Below, one piece after another: positions 5,837 through 11,911 of a DNA stretch of 11,983 nucleotides. The translations under genes and the position numbers were made by a program. Source of the stretch: Sporosarcina sp. (GTDB lineage Bacteria; Bacillota; Bacilli; Bacillales_A; Planococcaceae); the NCBI GenBank assembly GCA_029263945.1, contig JARIDM010000273.1:1-11983 (forward strand), written 5' to 3'. Numbering within the stretch: position 1 is the stretch's first letter; every line of letters begins with the position of its first letter. A model generated the notes under the pieces. It worked only from the letters and a program-made list of their open reading frames with translations. It searched no databases and was not told where the DNA came from.

Positions 5837-6857
5837 TCGTTTCATCTCCTTTCAGTGCAAGCAGTTTCACTTCGACAATGGTCCCTTGTGTGGGGACAGA
5901 AACAATTTTGCAAGTGGCGCCAATTTCGATTGCGCGTTCTTTGACGTTTTGCAAGCCATAAGAACCTGTTTTCCCATCATCGTCTTTAAATCCAACGCCG
6001 TTGTCTTGGACTCGAAAAATCGCGAGGCCATCTCTTTGAACAAATAAGATGTCGACTTCTGTCGCTTGTGCGTGTCGTAACGTATTCGATAAAGTCTCTT
6101 GTGCAATGCGGAATAAGTGATCTTCTTCTCCTTTTGATAGGGAGACTTCTTCTAAGTGGTAGCGTATGTCGAAAGACACTTTCTCTTTTAATTCGACTAA
6201 TAATTCTTCGAGTCCTTCTGCTATCGATTTGTTGTGAAGTGCTGCAGGACGTAAGTGAAGTAGTAAAGCGCGCATTTCAAGTTGCGCTTGCTGGACCATG
6301 TGTTCAACTTGTCCCAAAGGTTTTTTTATTTCCGCTTCAGACGAACCCTCTGTGATGGCTGATAAAAGCATAGAGGCTGCAAATAATTGTTGGGAAACAG
6401 AATCATGTAGTTCTCGTGCGAGTCGCTGACGCTCCTGAACAATTCTTTCTTGGATGAGCTGGTCTTGTGCTTCTGCTCGCTCATCTGTAATTCTTTTCAA
6501 ACTTTTTTGTTGCGTAATGAGTACATCAGAAACAGTATTTAAGGCACGGTCGATACGCGGAGAATAGTTTTTCTTCGGTTCAGCAATTTTATCAAGATTG
6601 ACTAACATAGCAATCTGTTTTTCAAGGTTTTTTTCTTTTGTATGTCCAAGAGAATTCGACCAAATGGCGATTCCCCAACTGAGTACAAGTAGGGTCGTTA
6701 ACAACCAAATGCCCATTGGGACATCAGCAAACTGCAATTCATAAAAGATGAACCAACTATCCTTAATGGGTAGGCCGATGAGAAAGTAACTATAGACAGC
6801 GAAAATCAGTAAAAATAAGAGCGTGAAGAAAAAGCCTCGTCTTAAGACCGTTTTCAT
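5829..6857 (-). CDS. liaS: LiaS/VraS-type sensor histidine kinase
   Basis: The protein is 342 residues. Two helices near the N-terminus (about 10-29 and 47-66) enclose only ~17 extracytoplasmic residues. This is the intramembrane-sensing design of the family, which responds to lipid II cycle inhibitors and is held in check by LiaF. A coiled linker (about 70-140) leads to the HisKA_3 dimerisation box RQRLARELHDSVSQQL with phospho-acceptor H151. The HATPase domain shows the N box (QETLSNTLRHA, N258), the D box DNGVGF (285-290) and the glycine box GSYGLQNVKERA (298-309). All key residues are present. The start has GAGGTGA about 8 bases upstream and overlaps the stop of liaF by 4 bases (ATGA); the 3' end overlaps liaR. 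Confidence 0.95.
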   Translation of the reverse strand: MKTVLRRGFFFTLLFLLIFAVYSYFLIGLPIKDSWFIFYELQFADVPMGIWLLTTLLVLSWGIAIWSNSLGHTKEKNLEKQIAMLVNLDKIAEPKKNYSPRIDRALNTVSDVLITQQKSLKRITDERAEAQDQLIQERIVQERQRLARELHDSVSQQLFAASMLLSAITEGSSEAEIKKPLGQVEHMVQQAQLEMRALLLHLRPAALHNKSIAEGLEELLVELKEKVSFDIRYHLEEVSLSKGEEDHLFRIAQETLSNTLRHAQATEVDILFVQRDGLAIFRVQDNGVGFKDDDGKTGSYGLQNVKERAIEIGATCKIVSVPTQGTIVEVKLLALKGDETSD

Positions 6858-7555
6858 TTTCGTGTCACCTCAATATCCCCAACCCATGTGGCGAGCGTAA
6901 TGATGAGTTCTGCGCTTTTGTTGGCAGGCGGGTCGTATCCGTCTTTCATATGCAAGGATTCGTTGAGGAGTCTTTTTTGATGTTTGGCAAAGAGACTGGC
7001 TTCTCCGTATAAGGTTGTATAGTGAATGCGAACAGGGATTTCATAGGGGATTTCAATTTTTATTTTACCGACACCTTGGCGAATTGAAATGAGTGACGTT
7101 CCTTTTGGAAGTACAGTATCGGTAACATCGATATGAATGTCACCCAACAGGCCTTGGATATGAACGTCTTCCCATTCGTAGGATGAAAACGGCGAGACTT
7201 GAACAGAGAAGAGTTTATTTTTCCATAGCCCGTTAGGCGTCTCTTTTTGAAATTCTTTGAGTGGGCGTGTAATTTCTTCTGCTGGCACGCCTTTCCATAA
7301 ATTCACGATGATATAGACGATTGTAGCAAAAATGAGGATGCGTAAACTCCATAAATTGAATAAGGCGATTAAAATAAAAATAACCCCAGGAATAAAGAGC
7401 GTTTTGGAACGTTTTCGTGTGCCGTAAAAAATAAGTCCGGCGCCAAGAAGGACGAATATGAAGTTGCCGTTTCCGAAGATGAAGGATTCGATAAATAATA
7501 GTAATAAGAGTGAGAAACCCCAAAGGGCAACGTTTTTTGAGTCAAGCCGCTTCAT
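6854..7555 (-). CDS. liaF: LiaF, membrane inhibitor of the LiaS kinase
   Basis: The protein is 233 residues. The N-terminal membrane part has three or four helices (about 10-27, 30-46, 52-87), followed by a soluble domain (about 110-231) typical of LiaF/VraT (DUF2154). This domain is rich in beta segments: VHIQGLLGDIHIDVTDTVL, TSLISIRQGVGKIKIEIP, EIPVRIHYTTLYGEASLF, ELIITLATWVGDIEVTR. In B. subtilis LiaF keeps LiaS off in the absence of stress; mutations in the Enterococcus homolog alter daptomycin response. The ATG follows AAGAAGGAGG by 8 bases, one of the strongest ribosome binding sites in the window. The gene lies 87 bases after liaH and overlaps liaS by 4 bases. Confidence 0.93.
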   Translation of the reverse strand: MKRLDSKNVALWGFSLLLLLFIESFIFGNGNFIFVLLGAGLIFYGTRKRSKTLFIPGVIFILIALFNLWSLRILIFATIVYIIVNLWKGVPAEEITRPLKEFQKETPNGLWKNKLFSVQVSPFSSYEWEDVHIQGLLGDIHIDVTDTVLPKGTSLISIRQGVGKIKIEIPYEIPVRIHYTTLYGEASLFAKHQKRLLNESLHMKDGYDPPANKSAELIITLATWVGDIEVTRK

Positions 7556-7608
7556 TTTATATGCCTCCTTCTTGTAGTCGGAATCGAATCATTTGTTAAC
7601 TAAACAGA

Positions 7609-7628
7609 AGGAAGGCAAGTGCCTTCCT
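7609..7628 (-). terminator. Hairpin between liaH and liaF (partial terminator or processing site)
   Basis: A perfect 8-bp stem with a 4-base loop spans AGGAAGGC (7609-7616) and GCCTTCCT (7621-7628). Read in the direction of transcription it is followed by TCTGTTTAG, a broken T run, so termination may be incomplete. It lies 15 bases past the liaH stop. It would allow much liaI-liaH transcript and less liaF-liaS-liaR transcript, as is known for B. subtilis. Confidence 0.6.
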
Positions 7629-7642
7629 AGCTACTTTATAGT

Positions 7643-8281
7643 TTACACAACTTCATTGTTTTTGACAGCTTTTTCAGTTAAGGATTCTAGTCGTCTTTCC
7701 ATGGTAGAAGTTTCGTATGCTCGGTCAATGTTACGTCCAAGATGATGAATGTACTGGTTCATTTCGTTAAAAGAAGCCATTTGTTGATTAGCCTTGTCGG
7801 GAGAGATGACTTGGTCCATGCGATGATGGGCTCGGGTCGCATTTTCTTTCCCCATCAATTGTAGTTGACGCATTTTCATGTCTTTTACTTTATGCTTCAT
7901 TTCTTCGAATTTTCCTTCAAGTGCAATGAGTTCTTCTCTTGTTTCATGAATACTTTGTTTTATGCTTGTCACACGTGCTTCATAGGTTATAATTTCTTTG
8001 GTTGCAAATGCAATGAGGTCTTCTACACCTGCTTGTTGTGCAAGTTCTAATTGACGTTTTCGTTTTGAGGTAATTTCTTGGGCTTCTTGACATTCCTTTT
8101 CAAATTCAGTTTTTAGTGTTGCCTGTCGCTCGAGTAATTTTCCAATCGAAGCTGTTTGTTTTTCTGCTTCACGGATGTATTGGTTGAGCATTGCAATTGG
8201 ATTTTTTGCTTCTTGCTTGTCGAACATTGTATGAAGATCTGCTTGTACTGAGTATTTAAATCGATTCCAAATGGTTTTCAT
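7643..8281 (-). CDS. liaH: LiaH, PspA/IM30-family membrane-stress protein
   Basis: The protein is 212 residues and almost entirely alpha-helical, with an N-terminal amphipathic segment (MKTIWNRFKYSVQADLHTMF) and the PspA-typical NPIAMLNQYIREAE at 27-40. A long coiled coil from about 40 to 150 is rich in Glu, Lys and Gln. A C-terminal part (VISPDKANQQMASFNEMNQYIHHL) precedes the end at TEKAVKNNEVV. PspA/LiaH proteins form large rings or helical assemblies on the inner membrane face under envelope stress. The ATG at 8281 is chosen because AAGGAGG stands 8 bases upstream; the longer frame from 8329 would overlap the upstream gene and lacks such a site. It lies 16 bases after the liaI-like gene. 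No residue is obviously missing. Confidence 0.93.
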   Translation of the reverse strand: MKTIWNRFKYSVQADLHTMFDKQEAKNPIAMLNQYIREAEKQTASIGKLLERQATLKTEFEKECQEAQEITSKRKRQLELAQQAGVEDLIAFATKEIITYEARVTSIKQSIHETREELIALEGKFEEMKHKVKDMKMRQLQLMGKENATRAHHRMDQVISPDKANQQMASFNEMNQYIHHLGRNIDRAYETSTMERRLESLTEKAVKNNEVV

Positions 8282-8297
8282 AATAGGTTCCTCCTTA

Positions 8298-8651
8298 TTA
8301 TTTTGTAATTTCATTCCACTGTTTTTCAAAGTTTACAAAAGGGTCATTGCTTGTTGGTCCTTCGATGATGTCGTTGGGTGACGCCTCATGCCACTTGCGC
8401 CAAATATACAATAAGCCAATGATGGCGATAATCCCAAAAAATGCGGGAACATTAGAGATGGCTGTAAAGAGGCCTATGAGCAGTACGCTTCCCCATAAAA
8501 TCCGTCCAATAGTAGAATTACTTTTTCTGAAATTATGAAACCCAAAATAAGCAATGAACGCTGATAAAGCGAGTGCGAGTAAAGAGCCCAAATTTCCGAG
8601 TAAAACGACTGCAGCGATCACACCTAAAATAACAAGTCCTGTTTTTTGCAT
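8298..8651 (-). CDS. liaI: LiaI-like small membrane protein
   Basis: The protein is 117 residues. Four hydrophobic segments (about 5-18, 21-38, 50-66, 68-84) are followed by a ~33-residue hydrophilic cytoplasmic tail (HEASPNDIIEGPTSNDPFVN). The ribosome binding site GGGAGG stands 8 bases before the ATG. It is the first gene of the operon, directly ahead of the PspA-family gene. In B. subtilis this place is held by LiaI, which anchors LiaH at the membrane; the size and helix pattern agree. The residue-level similarity to B. subtilis LiaI cannot be judged from here, so the symbol rests on position and architecture. A similar pair of small membrane protein plus PspA occurs in Listeria. Confidence 0.8.
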   Translation of the reverse strand: MQKTGLVILGVIAAVVLLGNLGSLLALALSAFIAYFGFHNFRKSNSTIGRILWGSVLLIGLFTAISNVPAFFGIIAIIGLLYIWRKWHEASPNDIIEGPTSNDPFVNFEKQWNEITK

Positions 8652-8680
8652 TTGTATTTCCTCCCTTCATTTGTAACTTA

Positions 8681-8708
8681 ATCTTACCGTGTAGACGGGT
8701 TTGTCCAA
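8681..8708 (-). promoter_or_regulatory. Candidate sigma-A promoter of the lia operon
   Basis: Read on the - strand, TTGGAC (8708-8703) and TAAGAT (8686-8681) are separated by 16 bases. Transcription would start near 8674, giving a short leader carrying the GGGAGG site of liaI. Both boxes are 4 of 6 matches, as expected for an activator-dependent promoter. Confidence 0.55.
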
Positions 8709-8719
8709 AGGGGCGCTGT

Positions 8720-8745
8720 GTCGATTTTTGACTACGACTTTAGGC
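8720..8745 (-). promoter_or_regulatory. Possible LiaR binding region
   Basis: On the - strand GCCTAAAGTCGTAGTCAAAA lies about 20-35 bases upstream of the -35. It holds two AGTC units 6 bases apart and a dyad GTCG (8720-8723)...CGAC (8735-8738). VraR/LiaR sites are built from ACT/AGT-type half-sites, so this is the best candidate, but I cannot match it to a firm consensus. Confidence 0.35.
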
Positions 8746-8766
8746 TGAATTCATCTCAGCAAAAGA

Positions 8767-8795
8767 TTGACGAAGGAAGCGCTTTCATATAAACT
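8767..8795 (+). promoter_or_regulatory. Candidate promoter with an embedded cre (CcpA) site, for the acyl-CoA ligase gene
   Basis: TTGACG (8767-8772) is followed by TATAAA (8788-8793; spacer 15) or TAAACT (8790-8795; spacer 17). AGGAAGCGCTTTCA at 8774-8787 reads TGAAAGCGCTTCCT on the other strand and fits the cre consensus TGWAARCGYTWNCW at every position. Lying between the promoter boxes, bound CcpA would block RNA polymerase, giving glucose repression of fatty-acid use. The FadR regulon of B. subtilis is under CcpA control, so this is expected biology. Confidence 0.6.
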
Positions 8796-8868
8796 TAATA
8801 ATTAGAAGAGTTTGTTAATTTAAGAGGGGGGAGATTAACAGACTAGTAGAAACAAGTGGGGATAAATA

Positions 8869-8886
8869 TGAATGGGTACCCATTCA
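8869..8886 (+). promoter_or_regulatory. FadR-like (TetR family) operator
   Basis: TGAATGGGTACCCATTCA is a perfect 18-bp palindrome. Its outer half-sites TGAATG...CATTCA equal those of the B. subtilis FadR operator (TGAATGANTANTCATTCA); the central six bases differ. It lies 140 bases before the start of a fatty-acid--CoA ligase gene, the typical FadR target, where long-chain acyl-CoA would release the repressor. The repressor gene is not in the window. Confidence 0.7.
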
Positions 8887-8890
8887 CCTT

Positions 8891-8900
8891 AGAAGGAGGT
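8891..8900 (+). promoter_or_regulatory. Orphan strong Shine-Dalgarno sequence in the leader
   Basis: AGAAGGAGGT is close to a full anti-SD match, but no ORF of more than five codons begins at a suitable distance; the GTG at 8913 stops after four codons. It starts four bases past the operator. It could be a STAB-SD-type mRNA stabiliser, where a bound 30S subunit protects the 5' end, or a relic of a lost gene. Confidence 0.4.
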
Positions 8901-8945
8901 TGCTAGGAAGAAGTGTACGGAGTTTAAAGGGGTAAGGAATAGAAG

Positions 8946-9020
8946 ATGAGGACAGGGCATATGATAGTTAGAGAGCTAATAATAATACGCTGGTACATTA
9001 ATCTACTAAAAAGGGGATAG
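8946..9020 (+). CDS. Possible 24-residue leader ORF
   Basis: ATG 8946 has AAGGGGTAAGG about 8 bases upstream and reads MRTGHMIVRELIIIRWYINL then LKRG, ending in TAG at 9018-9020. The stop directly abuts the first possible ATG of the ligase gene (9021), so translation could be coupled. It includes three ATA codons in a row plus AGA and AGG. It is short and may be a chance frame; no homology is known to me. Confidence 0.25.
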   Translation: MRTGHMIVRELIIIRWYINLLKRG

Positions 9021-9026
9021 ATGATT

Positions 9027-10649
9027 ATGATGCAAACGCCATTATTACTATCATCATTTGTAAAACGTGCTGAACAATATTTTCCTGAAAAACTTATTAT
9101 TTCACGAACATCCGAGGATGTCATTCACCGGATTCCTTATCGTGAATTTGCCAAACGTACACGTAAACTAGCAGATGCATTAACTAAATTAGGAATGAGG
9201 CATGGCACCAAAGTGGGCACTTTTGCTTGGAACCATCACCGGCATTTGGAGGCTTATTTTGGTGTCCCAAGTACGGGTGCCGTCTTGCATATGGTGAATA
9301 TTCGTTTATCACCCGAACATATCGCATACGTGATTAATCATGCTGAAGATGAAATTTTACTTGTTGATGATAATTTGTTCCCTCATCTTGCACAGCTTGC
9401 ACCGATGTTAAAAACAGTTAAGCACTACGTAATTATGGGAGATAGTAAAGAAATACCTGAAACGTCGCTGCCGAATGTACATGCCTATGAAGCATTATTA
9501 GACGAAGCGTCAGATACTTTTGAGTTTCCAGAAGATCTGGATGAAAATACACCCGCAGGTATGTGTTATACCTCTGCAACAACAGGTAATCCTAAAGGCG
9601 TCGTGTACACCCACCGTGGAATTGTTTTACACAGTTACGCACTCGGACTCTCCGATGCGATGGGTATACGAGAACGTGATGTAGCGATGCCACTTGTGCC
9701 GATGTTCCATGTGAATGCTTGGGGAATTCCGTTTGCCTCCGTTTTCTTTGGTACAACGCAAGTGCTCGCTGGACCAGGTTTCGATCCAGCAGTGATTTTG
9801 GATTTAATTGAAAAGGAAGAAGTCACCATCTCTGCAGGGGTGCCAACCATTTGGCTTGCAGTCCTAAAAGAACTAGAGGCCAATCGACGTGATGTATCCT
9901 CATTACGGGCAATTGTTTGCGGAGGGTCTGCGGCACCAAAAGGCTTAATAAGGGCATTTGAAGAAAAGTACAAGGTTCCTTTTATAATTGGTTATGGCTT
10001 AACAGAAACATCGCCACTTGTAAGTTTGTCTGTGTTAACGTCTAAAATGGAAGACGTTTCTATGGATGAACGCATTGACATTCGTGCGCTACAAGGGATT
10101 CCGATTGCTGGGTTAGAAGTGCAAATCGTAAATGAAAATGGTGCAGTTCCTTGGGACGGAGAAACGATGGGCGAGTTAACTGTGAAAGGGCCGTGGATTG
10201 CCAGCGAGTATTATAAAGACGACCGTACAGCAGATGCCTTTAGGGATGGTTGGCTTTATACTGGGGATATTGCGGTGATGACGGAAGATGGCTATATCAA
10301 ACTCACAGACCGGACCGCAGATTTAATAAAAAGCGGTGGAGAATGGATTTCATCTGTGGATCTTGAGAATGCGTTGATGACGCATGAAGCTGTATTCGAG
10401 GCGGCGGTCATTGCGATTCCACACGAAAAATGGCAAGAACGTCCACTTGCCTGCGTCGTGCTGCATGAAGGGCAAGCCGCGAATGACGAGATGAAAGAAG
10501 CATTGAAAAATTCACTAAAGGAGCAGTTTGCAAGTTGGTGGCTGCCAGAAGATATTGTGTTTATGGATGAATTGCCAAAAACATCTGTCGGAAAGTTTTT
10601 GAAGCGCGCGTTAAGAGATCAGTTGGATAGTTATTTCAAAGTCACTTGA
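9027..10649 (+). CDS. Medium/long-chain fatty-acid--CoA ligase (AMP-forming)
   Basis: The protein is 540 residues and belongs to the ANL superfamily: fatty acid + ATP + CoA to acyl-CoA + AMP + PPi. Visible motifs are the P-loop-like core YTSATTGNPKG (181-191), the A4/A5 region VPMFHVNAWG (224-233) and GYGLTETSP (322-330), GELTVKGPW (382-390), YTGDIA (411-416), the hinge DRTADLIKSGGEWIS (428-442) with DLEN, and the C-terminal catalytic lysine K523 in PKTSVGKFLKR. All are intact. Length and the GGEWISSVDLEN hinge resemble AlkK/LcfB-type ligases; chain-length preference cannot be read. Start: ATGs occur at 9021, 9027 and 9030 after AAGGGGA (9011-9017). I prefer 9027 because 9021 is only 3 bases from the site. 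The gene stands alone, with the FadR-like operator and cre site upstream and a terminator downstream. Confidence 0.93.
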   Translation: MMQTPLLLSSFVKRAEQYFPEKLIISRTSEDVIHRIPYREFAKRTRKLADALTKLGMRHGTKVGTFAWNHHRHLEAYFGVPSTGAVLHMVNIRLSPEHIAYVINHAEDEILLVDDNLFPHLAQLAPMLKTVKHYVIMGDSKEIPETSLPNVHAYEALLDEASDTFEFPEDLDENTPAGMCYTSATTGNPKGVVYTHRGIVLHSYALGLSDAMGIRERDVAMPLVPMFHVNAWGIPFASVFFGTTQVLAGPGFDPAVILDLIEKEEVTISAGVPTIWLAVLKELEANRRDVSSLRAIVCGGSAAPKGLIRAFEEKYKVPFIIGYGLTETSPLVSLSVLTSKMEDVSMDERIDIRALQGIPIAGLEVQIVNENGAVPWDGETMGELTVKGPWIASEYYKDDRTADAFRDGWLYTGDIAVMTEDGYIKLTDRTADLIKSGGEWISSVDLENALMTHEAVFEAAVIAIPHEKWQERPLACVVLHEGQAANDEMKEALKNSLKEQFASWWLPEDIVFMDELPKTSVGKFLKRALRDQLDSYFKVT

Positions 10650-10668
10650 ACCTAGTAATTTTATAATG

Positions 10669-10707
10669 AAAAGAAGTGTAGGGGAACTCTTCCTATGCTT
10701 CTTTTTT
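10669..10707 (+). terminator. Rho-independent terminator of the acyl-CoA ligase gene
   Basis: A 14-bp stem pairs AAAAGAAGTGTAGG (10669-10682) with CCTATGCTTCTTTT (10692-10705), with two G-T wobbles. The loop is nine bases and the T run continues (CTTTTTTG). It begins 19 bases after the stop codon. Confidence 0.88.
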
Positions 10708-10737
10708 GATGAAAGTTAAGGAAACACCTAATAAAAG

Positions 10738-10892
10738 TTGTCCACATGTAGATAAATCTTCAGGTATTCTTTTAAAAGTGCCAAACCAGGGAGCTTATAC
10801 AAAAAAGTAGTGAATATGTGTAAATTATCAGAAATTATACACAAAACAGTGGTCTTACCCACATTTCTTGTGGATAACTAAGGTTGCCCACA
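10738..10892. promoter_or_regulatory. DnaA-box cluster in the intergenic region before uppP
   Basis: Within 155 bases there are five 9-mers close to TTATCCACA: TTGTCCACA (10738-10746), TTATACACA (10835-10843), TTACCCACA (10855-10863), TGTGGATAA (10869-10877, a perfect box on the - strand) and TTGCCCACA (10884-10892). A weaker TTATACAAA is at 10795-10803. Four of them fall within 58 bases. The surroundings are AT-rich. The neighbours are not dnaA or dnaN, so this is more likely a DnaA-titration or regulatory cluster, such as those known outside oriC in B. subtilis, than the origin. The boxes reach to within 8 bases of a perfect -10 (10901), so DnaA could also control uppP. Confidence 0.7.
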
Positions 10893-10900
10893 ATTTAAGA

Positions 10901-10906
10901 TATAAT
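10901..10906 (+). promoter_or_regulatory. Candidate -10 element upstream of uppP
   Basis: TATAAT is a perfect -10, but no convincing -35 is found 16-18 bases upstream, where the TTATCCACA and TTGCCCACA boxes lie. It would give a leader of about 150 bases. The leader includes an AT-rich hairpin, AAAAAGG (10946-10952) with CCTTTTT (10955-10961). A second possible -10 is TATAGT at 10992-10997. Confidence 0.4.
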
Positions 10907-11061
10907 AAAGTAACTGTACTTTCATTTGAAATGTATCCTTATGAAAAAAAGGAACCTTTTTCTATTGAAACGGTCTTAAAAAAGAGGAAAGTATAGTAGA
11001 ATGAGAAAGTAGACGACGATTGTTTACGGACTTATACGCAGAAAGAAGGTTATTAAGGAAT

Positions 11062-11889
11062 ATGGACTTATTTGAATTGATAAAAGCCCTTGTTTTAGGG
11101 TTTGTAGAAGGAATGACTGAATTTGCACCCGTATCTTCAACAGGACACCTTATTATTGTAGATGATATGTGGTTACAAATTGAGGAATTCTTAGGGGCTA
11201 GGTCAAAATTCACCTTTATGATTATTATTCAGCTTGGCTCGATACTTGCCGTTGTGGTCGTATTTTGGAAACGACTCTTTAGTTTAGTCGGTTTATATAA
11301 AATTGATGGGGCTAAAAAGAATGGGGGCTTCAATTTAGCGCATGTGCTTGTAGGCATGTTGCCCGCTGTGATTTTAGGCTTTGCATTTAAGGACCTGATT
11401 GACAAGTACTTGTTTGGGACACAAACCGTTATTTATGCGCTCGTTGCGGGTTCAATCCTGATGATTGCAGCAGACAAGCTAGGGCCTAAAAAGCCTAGTG
11501 TTACTTCGTTGGATCAGATTACGTATCGACAGGCATTTACAGTGGGAATGGTTCAGTGTTTATCGCTATGGCCAGGGTTTTCAAGGTCTGGTGCAACGAT
11601 TTCAGGGGGCGTGCTTTTTGGGATGAACCACCGAACAGCTGCAGATTTTACATTCATCATGGCTGTTCCAATTATGATGGGGGCAAGCCTTGTCTCTATT
11701 TTGAAGAACTTGGAGTACTTGTCGATGGACGATTGGGGTTTCTACCTGGTTGGGTTTTTAAGTGCTTTCGTCTTTGCACTCATTTCAATTCGTTTCTTCC
11801 TCCAACTGATTTCAAAAGTAAAGTTAATGCCGTTTGCGATTTATAGACTTGTTTTAGCGGCTGTATTAGCGATTATTATTTTCTTATAA
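11062..11889 (+). CDS. uppP: Undecaprenyl-diphosphatase (UppP/BacA)
   Basis: The protein is 275 residues, the usual length. It removes one phosphate from undecaprenyl diphosphate on the outer membrane face, recycling the lipid carrier for peptidoglycan and giving bacitracin tolerance. Signature 1, EGMTEFAPVSSTGHLI (16-31), has the two catalytic-region glutamates and H29; signature 2, PGFSRSGATISGG (171-183), has R175. About eight helices follow the BacA pattern, including TFMIIIQLGSILAVVVVFW (51-69) and AHVLVGMLPAVILGFAF (93-109). Start: ATG 11062, giving MDLFELIKALVLGFVEG as in the family. The in-frame TTG at 11020 would add 14 polar residues. Upstream AGAAGG (11044-11049) is 12 bases away, while AAGGAA (11055-11060) is almost adjacent, so translation may be modest. 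Confidence 0.95.
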   Translation: MDLFELIKALVLGFVEGMTEFAPVSSTGHLIIVDDMWLQIEEFLGARSKFTFMIIIQLGSILAVVVVFWKRLFSLVGLYKIDGAKKNGGFNLAHVLVGMLPAVILGFAFKDLIDKYLFGTQTVIYALVAGSILMIAADKLGPKKPSVTSLDQITYRQAFTVGMVQCLSLWPGFSRSGATISGGVLFGMNHRTAADFTFIMAVPIMMGASLVSILKNLEYLSMDDWGFYLVGFLSAFVFALISIRFFLQLISKVKLMPFAIYRLVLAAVLAIIIFL

Positions 11890-11911
11890 ACGATCCAATT
11901 TCATAATGAAC

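Noticed and set aside
5571..6355. Open frames on the + strand opposite liaR and liaS
   Set aside because: They run antisense to well-conserved genes, have no ribosome binding sites and low-complexity Ser/Leu-rich products.
7574..7603. Promoter for liaF on the - strand (TTAACA, 17 bases, TACAAG)
   Set aside because: The -10 is only a 4 of 6 match and the start would fall inside the liaF ribosome binding site, leaving almost no leader.
8744..8760. Small dyad GCTGA...TCAGC between the divergent genes
   Set aside because: Five base pairs, no T run, no known motif; not enough to call an operator or terminator.
9635..9973. 112-codon frame on the - strand inside the acyl-CoA ligase gene
   Set aside because: It lies wholly within an intact gene with all motifs; shadow frame.
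10738..10892. Chromosomal origin oriC
   Set aside because: The flanking genes are an acyl-CoA ligase and uppP, not dnaA, dnaN, rpmH or gidA, and no DnaA-trio-type element next to a clear unwinding region was found. Kept only as a DnaA-box cluster.
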